Shown in pieces: positions 1 to 5,782 of a stretch of DNA of 5,782 nucleotides. Where the stretch lies: NCBI GenBank assembly GCA_017959645.1, contig JAGDAE010000113.1, positions 1-5,782 on the forward strand. The letters run 5' to 3'. Position numbers and translations under genes: made by a program. How positions within the stretch are numbered: position 1 is the stretch's first letter; each line of letters starts with the position of its first letter. The DNA comes from Kiritimatiellia bacterium. Lineage in GTDB: Bacteria > Verrucomicrobiota > Kiritimatiellia > RFP12 > UBA1067. The notes under the pieces were generated by a model that had not been told where the DNA came from, did not search any database, and was given only the letters and a program-made list of their open reading frames with translations.

Positions 1-1136
1 CCGCGCTCGCGGCCGAGGAGCACGCCCAGGCCAAGACCCGCTTCCTCGCGATGATGTCGCACGAACTGCGCACGCCGCTCAACGCCGTCATCGGCTTCGC
101 GGAATTCCTCGCCCGCGAGGGCCTCGACGAGACGCGGAGGAGGGAATACACCGAGGGCATACTGCTCAGCTCCAACGCGCTCCTCGAGCTGATCAACGAC
201 ATTCTCGACCTCTCCAAGCTCGAAGCCGGCGCGATGCAGATGCGCGACGGAATCTGCGACTTCGGGCAGCTTCTGCACGAGCTGCCGGCGATCTTCGGCT
301 ACCGCGTGCGGCGCCACGGCGTGAAGCTGGTCGTCAGCGGGCCGGAGAACGGAAGCATACCGATCCTGAAGCTTTCCCAGCAGGGGATGCGGCAGATACT
401 CATAAACCTCGTCGGCAACTCCGCAAAGTTCACCGACAAGGGCGAGATCGCCGTCGCGGTGTCGTGGCTCGCCGAGACGAACACCCTGCATTTCGAGATA
501 AGCGATACCGGCTGCGGAATCTCGAAGGAGAAGATGGACCGGCTGTTCGACCCGTTCGTCCAGGACATCGCCAGCCGCATGAAAGTCAGCGCCGGCGAGA
601 TAAAAGGAACCGGCCTCGGGCTGCCGATAGTGAAGCGCATGGTCGAGTCGGCCGGCGGCGAGATCAGGGCCGAAAGCGAACTCGGCAAGGGCACGCGGTT
701 CATAATCGACATCCCGAACCTGGAAATCGCCGAACCGGCGAAATCCGCCAAGGCCGCAAGCAAGACGATACGCATGGCCCTGCCGGAACGCGTGCTCGTC
801 GTCGACGACATGACGATGAACCGCAAGATACTCGGCATCCATCTCGGCAATCTCGGCATCAGCGACGTCCGGTTCGCCGAGAACGGCGAGGTCGCGCTCG
901 AAGTCATGAAGGAATGGATGCCCGATCTCGTGCTTACCGACATGTGGATGCCGAAGATGGACGGAACCCAGCTGGCGGAAATCATGCGCGCCGACCGTCG
1001 CCTCGCCGAGGTTCCGGTCGTCGCGGTGACCGCAGACGTCGACATCGGCTCGACCTACGACATGAGCCTTTTCGCCAAGATAATCTCCAAGCCGGTGACC
1101 ACCGGCAAGCTGCGCGAACTCTTCGGACGGGAGTGA
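1..1136 (+). CDS. Hybrid sensor histidine kinase (HisKA-HATPase-REC), 5' end missing
   Basis: The reading frame is open to the left edge (first full codon at 3), so the N-terminal sensor region is outside the window. The Met codons at 51 and 54 lie inside the H-box (FLAMMSHELRTPL) and are not the start. Numbering from the Met at 51: the phospho-acceptor is His4; the HATPase_c domain spans about 95-223, with N-box Asn119/Asn123, G1 DTGCGI at 152-157, FDPF at 167-170 and G2 GTGLGL at 186-191. An Ala/Lys-rich linker leads to a receiver domain (about 246-360) with acidic Asp252/Asp253, phospho-acceptor Asp297, Thr327 and Lys347. All catalytic residues are present, so it should autophosphorylate and pass phosphate to its own receiver. 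No HPt domain follows, so the relay partner is elsewhere. The stop lies four bases before the next gene, which suggests co-transcription with polysaccharide genes. The stimulus and output are unknown. Confidence 0.95.
   Translation, partial: ALAAEEHAQAKTRFLAMMSHELRTPLNAVIGFAEFLAREGLDETRRREYTEGILLSSNALLELINDILDLSKLEAGAMQMRDGICDFGQLLHELPAIFGYRVRRHGVKLVVSGPENGSIPILKLSQQGMRQILINLVGNSAKFTDKGEIAVAVSWLAETNTLHFEISDTGCGISKEKMDRLFDPFVQDIASRMKVSAGEIKGTGLGLPIVKRMVESAGGEIRAESELGKGTRFIIDIPNLEIAEPAKSAKAASKTIRMALPERVLVVDDMTMNRKILGIHLGNLGISDVRFAENGEVALEVMKEWMPDLVLTDMWMPKMDGTQLAEIMRADRRLAEVPVVAVTADVDIGSTYDMSLFAKIISKPVTTGKLRELFGRE
1129..1133 (+). promoter_or_regulatory. Ribosome binding site for the GTG-started glycosyltransferase
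   Basis: GGGAG lies in the last codons of the kinase gene, seven bases before the GTG at 1141. The spacing supports GTG as the real start, because the encoded MRILVSAIPYDGG begins exactly at the first beta strand of a GT4 fold. A site inside the upstream gene implies translational coupling. Confidence 0.7.
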
Positions 1137-1140
1137 ACCG

Positions 1141-3009
1141 GTGAGAATACTCGTTTCTGCGATACCGTACGACGGCGGCAAGAGCGGAATCTCGGTCTAC
1201 ATCCGCGAGGTCGTGCGCGAACTTTCCGCGCAGGGACACCGCCTGACGCTGCTGGTCGAGCCCGGCGAGTATGCCGCCGGCGGCCTCGGGCTGGAGCGCG
1301 AATTCTCCGGCGAAACCGTGGCCGCCCCCGGCTGGACGAGCCGTGCGGTCTTCAGCATGCTGTGGCATCTGTTCCTGCTGCCGTTCTGGATACGCCGGCG
1401 CAGAAAGGATTTCGACGGTTTCGTCATCTGCGCGGCGAACAGGCGGGTATGCGCGTTCTATCCGCTGCCGACCGTGGCCACCGTGCACGATCTGGCCAAT
1501 TTCCACATTCCCGGCAAGTATTCGCGTCTGCGCATGTTCTACCTTGCGCACATCCTGCCGTTCTTCGCGAAGCGCGCCCGCCGCCTTGTCGCGGTCAGCG
1601 GCGCGACCAGGGCGGACATGGTCCGGTTCTGGCATTGCCGGGAAGATGATGTCGCGGTTCTCTACAACGGCCTCGGCGCCATCGCCGAGGCGCCGGGCGG
1701 CGACGGCGGCAGTTCGATACTCTACATTTCGCGCATCGAGCACCCGGGGAAAAACCACGTCAGGCTGATCGAGGCCTATTCGCGCCTGCCGCGCGAGCTC
1801 GCCGCCGCCCACCCGCTGGTAATCGCCGGCGCGGACTGGAAAGACGCCGGGGTCGTCCACGAGGCGGCGTCGGCGTCGGTGCACTCCGACCTGATACGCT
1901 TCACCGGCTTTGTCGCCGGCGAGGACATGCCGCGGCTCTGGGGCGAGGCCGGCTTCTACGTGTTTCCGAGCCTTTTCGAAGGGTTCGGCCTCTCGCTCGT
2001 CGAAGCCATGGCGAGAGGCATACCGTGCGCCTGCTCGAACAACGGTTCGCTCGGCGAGATCGCCGCCGACGTCGCGGTTACGTTCGACCCCGAAAACACC
2101 GGCGACATCGCGTCCGCGCTCGAACGGCTTCTTTGCGAAAGCGCCGAGGAGCGCCGCAAACGCGTCGAGAGGGGCATCGAGCACGCGAAACGATTCTCAT
2201 GGGCCGACCATGCGAAAGGATTGGCGCGGCTTCTCGGCGAAAACGGCGTCGCCCGTCTCTTCGGGATACCGGTCGCAAAGGTGACGCATGACGAGGCGGT
2301 AGAGAGGATCGTGGCGATGGCGAAAACTCCCGCCGCCGGCAAGGCGGCGTTCGTCGCCACGCTCAATGTCGATTTCGTCGCCAACGCCGTCGCCGGCTGG
2401 CCGTTCGGAGGAAACGACGAGTTGTGGGGCTATCTGAAAAAGGCCGATTTCGTGACCGCCGACGGCATGCCGGTAGTGTTGCTTTCGAGACTGCTCCGCG
2501 ATCCTCTCCCGGAACGCGTGACTGGCGCCGACATGGTGCCGGCGATATGCAGGCGATGCGCCGAAGAGGGGCTCAAGGTCTATGTGCTCGGCGGGGACGA
2601 GGCGGCCGTCGCGGAGGCGTTCGCGAAACTCGGTCTCGGCAATCTCGAAGTCGCCGGAATCGATCCGGCGTTCGTCAAACTCGACGAGGACCAGCCGGAG
2701 ATCGTCGCGCGCATCAACGCCGCCGGCCCCGACGTTCTTTTCGTCGCCCTCGGCAACCCGAAGCAGGAGCTGTGGATGGGGCGCAACGCGGCGAAACTCC
2801 GGGTCCCGGTCATGATCGGCATCGGCGGAACCTTCAATTTCATCGCCGGCAGGGTCAAACGGGCCCCCAAGTGGGTGCAGAAATCGGGTCTGGAATGGAT
2901 TTACCGCATAATCCAGGAGCCTAGACGTCTCTGGCGGCGCTACGCATACGGACTCGTAAAGTATTCGTGGCTCTCCGCGATTCATCTTTTCGGAGGCTAC
3001 CGGCGATGA
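1141..3009 (+). CDS. Bifunctional glycosyltransferase: GT4 fused to WecG/TagA/CpsF (GT26)
   Basis: This 622-residue protein has two complete catalytic modules. Residues 1-365 are a GT4 (GT-B fold) enzyme: an N-terminal glycine-rich loop (DGGKSGIS, 11-18), VHDLANFHIP near 115-124, a C-terminal Rossmann half from about 192 (YISRIEHPGKNH), and the EX7E pair Glu280/Glu288 in SLFEGFGLSLVEA. Residues 372-622 are a GT26 domain: TLNVDFV (407-413), the ADG motif with Asp441 matching the proposed catalytic base of TagA, NPKQELW (539-545), GGTFNFIAGRVKRAPKW (562-578), then the GLEW and EPRRLWRRY tail typical of the membrane-binding end. GT26 enzymes usually add ManNAc, ManNAcA or a related sugar to a polyprenyl-linked acceptor. 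The inference is that the two domains add successive sugars to one lipid-linked glycan at the inner membrane face. The sugar donors cannot be told from sequence. No start codon suited to a separate GT26 gene lies at the junction (about 2230-2260), so it is a true fusion. Confidence 0.93.
   Translation: MRILVSAIPYDGGKSGISVYIREVVRELSAQGHRLTLLVEPGEYAAGGLGLEREFSGETVAAPGWTSRAVFSMLWHLFLLPFWIRRRRKDFDGFVICAANRRVCAFYPLPTVATVHDLANFHIPGKYSRLRMFYLAHILPFFAKRARRLVAVSGATRADMVRFWHCREDDVAVLYNGLGAIAEAPGGDGGSSILYISRIEHPGKNHVRLIEAYSRLPRELAAAHPLVIAGADWKDAGVVHEAASASVHSDLIRFTGFVAGEDMPRLWGEAGFYVFPSLFEGFGLSLVEAMARGIPCACSNNGSLGEIAADVAVTFDPENTGDIASALERLLCESAEERRKRVERGIEHAKRFSWADHAKGLARLLGENGVARLFGIPVAKVTHDEAVERIVAMAKTPAAGKAAFVATLNVDFVANAVAGWPFGGNDELWGYLKKADFVTADGMPVVLLSRLLRDPLPERVTGADMVPAICRRCAEEGLKVYVLGGDEAAVAEAFAKLGLGNLEVAGIDPAFVKLDEDQPEIVARINAAGPDVLFVALGNPKQELWMGRNAAKLRVPVMIGIGGTFNFIAGRVKRAPKWVQKSGLEWIYRIIQEPRRLWRRYAYGLVKYSWLSAIHLFGGYRR
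1670..1691 (+). repeat. Perfect 9-bp inverted repeat in the GT4 interdomain linker
   Basis: GCCTCGGCG (1670-1678) is followed by a four-base loop, CCAT, and its exact reverse complement (1683-1691). It falls in codons for NGLGAIAEA, at the turn between the two Rossmann halves of the GT4 domain. No T-run follows, so it is not a normal terminator. It may be a chance product of GC-rich coding sequence or a structured mRNA element. Confidence 0.5.
2992..2996 (+). promoter_or_regulatory. Ribosome binding site deciding the start of the second glycosyltransferase
   Basis: A full GGAGG core lies nine bases before the ATG at 3006, inside the end of the upstream gene. It favours 3006 over the in-frame ATG at 2967, which would add 13 residues that do not look like a GT4 N-terminus. 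Confidence 0.75.
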
Positions 3010-4223
3010 GGATCGCGCATGTCTTGCGGCGGCTGTCGTTCAACGACTGGGGAGGGACCGAGCAGGTAGTGTGGAATATCGCGAAGGCGCAGAAGGCGGC
3101 CGGCCATGAGGTCCGGCTCTTCGCGACGACGGCGCTGTGTCCGGCTGAGCGCGAGACAGTCGACGGGCTCGAGATATCGCGCTTCAGGCCGATCTATCCA
3201 TGGTGGCCGATGCCGGGAAGGCTGATCCGCGAACTCGATCTCAAGGGCGGCAATCCGTTCGTTCCCGGTCTCGGCGCGGCGCTTCTGGAATGGTCGCCGG
3301 ACGTCATCCACTGCCATGCGATGGCGCGCATCGCCGAACTGTGTCTGAGAACGGCCGGCAAACTCGGCGCGAAAAGCGTGATTTCGCTTCACGGCGGCGG
3401 CGCGAACGTTCCCGTCGCCGAAGCGAAGAGCCTGAGGGCTCCGACGCGCGGGAGGATTCCGTGGGGAAAGCTTGTCGACCACGCCCTCGGCTGGACGCGG
3501 CGCGTACCCGAAGATTTCGGCGGAATCGTGTGCGTCGGCGAGGACGAATACGACAAATACCGGGCGAGACATCCGCACGCAATGTTTCTGCCCAACGGCG
3601 TCGACACCGGACTTTTCGCGAATTTGCCGAAAGCGGAAAACTCCGCCGTCGGCCGCCGGCCGCCGGTCTTGAATCTGCTGTGCGTCGCCCGCATCGACCG
3701 CCAGAAAGACCAGCTCGCGCTCGTCGAGGCGCTCGCCCGCCATCCCGACGCCACGTTGCGGCTCGTCGGACCCGTCACCCAACCGGACTATCGCGTCGAA
3801 CTCGAGCGTCGCGCGAAGGAACTCGGCGTAGCGGATCGCGTTGGGTTTTCGGGTGCGCTCAGGCCCGGAAGCGCCGAATTGCTCGCGGAGTACGCCGCCG
3901 CCGACGCATTCGCGCTCGCGAGCCGCCACGAGCCGTTCGGAATCGTCGTTCTCGAAGCGTGGGCGGCAGGGTTGCCGGTGGTCGCGAGCGACGTGGGCGG
4001 CCTCGGACGGCTTTGCGCGGCCCATCCCGACGCGGCGATCACTTTTCGCCACGGAGACGAAAAATCGCTCGACCGGGCTCTGGACGAGCTGAAACGCCGT
4101 CTGGCGGCGGGCGAAATGGCTGCGATGTCCGAGGCCGGGCGCAAGGCGGCTGCGCAATACGACTGGAAGGTTCTCGCCGCAGGCTTGGTGGATTTCTACT
4201 CGAAAATCGCGCCGAACGGTTGA
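3006..4223 (+). CDS. GT4 family glycosyltransferase
   Basis: The protein is 405 residues, a usual length for GT4. The start overlaps the previous stop as ATGA (3006-3009), so translation is probably coupled. The N-terminal half has the MRIAHVLRRL strand and the GGTE donor/acceptor loop (16-19), then VIHCHA (100-105) and SLHGGGANVPVAEA (127-140), which resembles a GT4 subgroup with a conserved LHGG-VP-E stretch (from memory, not searched). LPNGVDTGLF (195-204) leads into the C-terminal half, where VARIDRQKDQ (227-236) carries the nucleotide-binding Arg229/Lys234, and HEPFGIVVLEA (308-318) holds the EX7E pair Glu309/Glu317. It has no signal peptide or membrane segment, so it is a cytoplasmic or peripheral enzyme that transfers a nucleotide-activated sugar, with retention of configuration, to the growing glycan. 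The substrate is unknown. Its isoleucine codons differ from its neighbours (one ATA in 14). Confidence 0.93.
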   Translation: MRIAHVLRRLSFNDWGGTEQVVWNIAKAQKAAGHEVRLFATTALCPAERETVDGLEISRFRPIYPWWPMPGRLIRELDLKGGNPFVPGLGAALLEWSPDVIHCHAMARIAELCLRTAGKLGAKSVISLHGGGANVPVAEAKSLRAPTRGRIPWGKLVDHALGWTRRVPEDFGGIVCVGEDEYDKYRARHPHAMFLPNGVDTGLFANLPKAENSAVGRRPPVLNLLCVARIDRQKDQLALVEALARHPDATLRLVGPVTQPDYRVELERRAKELGVADRVGFSGALRPGSAELLAEYAAADAFALASRHEPFGIVVLEAWAAGLPVVASDVGGLGRLCAAHPDAAITFRHGDEKSLDRALDELKRRLAAGEMAAMSEAGRKAAAQYDWKVLAAGLVDFYSKIAPNG

Positions 4224-4248
4224 TTTTTGCGCTAAAATATGGTTAAAT
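4220..4248 (+). promoter_or_regulatory. Possible sigma70-type promoter before the copolymerase gene
   Basis: TTGATT (4220-4225) and TTAAAT (4243-4248) are separated by 17 bases in the only AT-rich stretch of the window. The -10 match is only four of six; TAAAAT at 4233-4238 matches better but has no -35 partner at the right distance. If this promoter is used, transcription would begin about 4255, leaving almost no leader before the ATG at 4262. The call rests on pattern alone. Confidence 0.3.
4224..4237. repeat. Small imperfect palindrome in the intergenic gap
   Basis: TTTTTGCGCTAAAA is a palindrome with a single mismatched pair, and it sits between the putative -35 and -10 boxes. A second, weaker dyad, ATGG-N8-CCAT, spans 4239-4254 over the -10 box. 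Either could be an operator, but both are short and no regulator is known. Confidence 0.25.
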
Positions 4249-4261
4249 ATCCATTGCCGGA

Positions 4262-5782
4262 ATGGAAGAAGAGTTGTCAGAGGCCGAAAAGGCGCGTCTC
4301 AAAAGCATAGTCGCGTTCCAGAAAGTCGTCGCGAACATCGCCCTCAAATGGTGGGCGCTGTTCGTCGTCGTCTTCGTCGCGTTCGCTTCGGCGTTCTCGG
4401 CGTATCTCTGGCTACGCGGCTCGAAGAGCGTGAAGCGCTACGAGGCGTCGACGCGGCTCATGTTCTCGCCGAAGAAGATTTCGCGCATCGATCCGCTCGG
4501 CGACAAGCAGCTCATGACGATTCTCGAGCGGCCCTCGCTGAAGCGCAAGGTCTCGGAATTCGTCGATATGGACGAATCCGAACGGATGTGTCTCGTCGCC
4601 GACATGACGATCGAGCAGGGCCGCAGACAGGGCAATCTGCTCATCCTCACCGCCGCGTCGAAGACGCGCAAAGGCGCGTTCGCGAAGGTGAACGCCTATG
4701 CCGACATCCTGATAGAAGAATATGTCTCCTACCGGTCCAAAGACCTCTACAACTGGCGACAGTCGCTCGAAGAACGGCGAAGGGATCTGCTGGAGAAGCT
4801 TTCGGATATCGAGGCGGAGGAAAGCGCGTTCAAGTCCGGCACCGGCGCGCTCACCCCGAGCGAAGCGCTCGTAGCGCTCAACACGCTCATCTCCGACCAG
4901 CGCCGCAACGATTCCGCTCTCGGCGTCGACGCGGCGAACGAGGAGATAAAGAAGCGCAAACTCGAGGCTAGCGTCGGCGAGAACGGCCCGGCGGTCATGG
5001 CGAACGCGGCTGCGATACGCCGCCGGGTGGACGCGATAACCGCGATAGATCTGGAGCTGGTGACGCTCAGGGAGAAATACACCGACATCAATCCGCGCGT
5101 CGCAGGCAAGGTGCAGGAGCGCGCAGACCGGGTCGCGGAGCTGGACGAGTTTCTGAAATCCAAGGGGGCGGAAGGCATCGATCTCGAGCAGATCGACCAG
5201 ATGGAGAAGGCGGCCGGGGAGCTGGCCGACTGCGCGACGCGTCTCGAGGCCATAACCGAGAAGCGCGCCGCCCTACGGCGCGAGATCGCCGACAACGAGA
5301 AGCGCGCGGCTTCGCTTTCGTCGGTCGTCATGGAGTACGACCGTATCGAAACCCGGCGCGAAGACGTCAAGACGCTGATGCACGAGCTGGACGGACAGCT
5401 CGACGGAATCTCCTACGCGCTCGGTTCGCTACGGAACGATCTCAGGCAGATCGAGCGCACGGCGGGCGCAGACGACCACGGCCCGTTCGGCGCGAAGAAA
5501 GCGGTGTTCGCGGTCGGCGGCGCGTTCTTCATCTCCGGCGCCATGCTGTTCGCGATCGTGGTTTTCGAACTGATGTTCGGCAAGGTGCGCGGCGGGCGCG
5601 AGGTCGCCGCCTATGACGGCATCGAGTTTCTCGGGTCGCTACCGGCGGCCGGGGCGATGGAGCCCGGCGAGGCGCGCGAGGCGATGGGGGTCGTCGCGCT
5701 CAAAATGCTGCTCGCATCGAAAGACGCGAAGACGGTGTTCGTGTGCCGTCTTCCGGGCGCCGAACCGAGCAAGGCGTTCGCC
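4262..5782 (+). CDS. Wzz-type polysaccharide copolymerase with BY-kinase-like C-terminus, 3' end missing
   Basis: The frame is open to the right edge (507 codons seen). An in-frame TAA at 4244-4246 and no other good start make ATG 4262 the likely beginning, although no clear Shine-Dalgarno sequence precedes it. A short charged cytoplasmic N-terminus is followed by a first membrane segment (about 30-51, WWALFVVVFVAFASAFSAYLWL without its last residues being certain). Next come the Wzz-fold opening YEASTRLMFSP (60-70), a long helical and probably coiled-coil periplasmic region (about 150-400) containing LREKYTDINPRV (269-280), the usual YTD-HP-V signature, and a second membrane segment (about 414-435). 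After it, GIEFLGSLPAAG (452-463) and VFVCRLPGAEPSK (492-504) match the beginning of a BY-kinase domain, but the expected PGEGKS P-loop is not present. Such proteins set chain length or assist export of capsule or exopolysaccharide at the inner membrane. Other possibilities are a pseudokinase or a scaffold-only copolymerase. Confidence 0.9.
   Translation, partial: MEEELSEAEKARLKSIVAFQKVVANIALKWWALFVVVFVAFASAFSAYLWLRGSKSVKRYEASTRLMFSPKKISRIDPLGDKQLMTILERPSLKRKVSEFVDMDESERMCLVADMTIEQGRRQGNLLILTAASKTRKGAFAKVNAYADILIEEYVSYRSKDLYNWRQSLEERRRDLLEKLSDIEAEESAFKSGTGALTPSEALVALNTLISDQRRNDSALGVDAANEEIKKRKLEASVGENGPAVMANAAAIRRRVDAITAIDLELVTLREKYTDINPRVAGKVQERADRVAELDEFLKSKGAEGIDLEQIDQMEKAAGELADCATRLEAITEKRAALRREIADNEKRAASLSSVVMEYDRIETRREDVKTLMHELDGQLDGISYALGSLRNDLRQIERTAGADDHGPFGAKKAVFAVGGAFFISGAMLFAIVVFELMFGKVRGGREVAAYDGIEFLGSLPAAGAMEPGEAREAMGVVALKMLLASKDAKTVFVCRLPGAEPSKAFA

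Noticed and set aside
982..2184. 400-codon open frame on the minus strand
   Set aside because: It lies opposite the kinase end and the GT4 domain, both with clear family motifs. Its translation is rich in Arg and Ala with no recognisable domain, as expected from antisense frames of GC-rich genes.
2331..2349. 7-bp GC inverted repeat in the GT26 domain
   Set aside because: CGCCGCC/GGCGGCG with a five-base loop encodes Ala and Gly codons and is easily expected by chance at this GC content.
2967..3005. Upstream ATG at 2967 as the start of the second GT4 gene
   Set aside because: It would add 13 residues (MALRDSSFRRLPA) before a typical GT4 first strand. The ATG at 3006 has a GGAGG site at proper distance and an ATGA overlap with the previous stop.
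2997..4157. 386-codon open frame on the minus strand
   Set aside because: It is antisense to the stand-alone GT4 gene, with no motif and low-complexity Arg-rich composition.
4201..4229. Possible terminator hairpin at the end of the second GT4 gene
   Set aside because: An 8-bp stem (CGAAAATC with GATTTTTG, one G-U pair) encloses a 13-base loop. The stem is AT-rich and no T-run follows it, so it is a poor intrinsic terminator.
4239..4310. 23-codon ORF starting at ATG 4239
   Set aside because: It is out of frame with the copolymerase, overlaps its start, has no ribosome binding site, and its peptide has no recognisable feature.
4348..4971. 207-codon + strand open frame
   Set aside because: It is an out-of-frame shadow inside the copolymerase gene, whose own frame shows membrane segments and the YTD-NP-V motif.

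Overview
This GC-rich bacterial window (roughly 60-65% GC by eye) holds four protein-coding genes, all on the + strand and packed almost end to end. It is a cell-surface or exopolysaccharide assembly locus with a sensor kinase at its upstream edge. Visible Shine-Dalgarno sequences (GGGAG, GGAGG) and one GTG start point to a bacterium that uses conventional SD initiation. Isoleucine is often ATA and seldom ATT, which is unusual at this GC content. A lineage around Verrucomicrobiota, Kiritimatiellota or Lentisphaerota is a guess from overall feel, and the sequence does not prove it.

Layout. (1) Positions 1-1136 are the 3' part of a hybrid histidine kinase (HisKA, HATPase_c and REC domains); its sensor region lies off the left edge. 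(2) Positions 1141-3009 encode a 622-residue fusion of a GT4 glycosyltransferase and a WecG/TagA/CpsF (GT26) glycosyltransferase. It starts with GTG four bases after the kinase stop. (3) Positions 3006-4223 encode a second, stand-alone GT4 glycosyltransferase that overlaps the previous stop as ATGA. (4) Positions 4224-4261 are a short AT-rich gap with a possible promoter and small palindromes. (5) Positions 4262-5782 are the first 507 codons of a Wzz-type polysaccharide copolymerase that runs off the right edge. It has two membrane segments, a long helical periplasmic region and the beginning of a BY-kinase-like cytoplasmic domain whose P-loop region looks degenerate.

How they fit together. 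The glycosyltransferases (three catalytic domains in two proteins) would extend a repeat unit, probably on a polyprenyl carrier at the inner face of the membrane. The copolymerase would govern chain length or export. The kinase is tightly coupled to the first glycosyltransferase gene and is a candidate regulator of surface polysaccharide. No initiating phosphoglycosyltransferase, flippase, polymerase or export porin is in the window, so the product cannot be named. No RNA genes, mobile elements or CRISPR arrays were seen.
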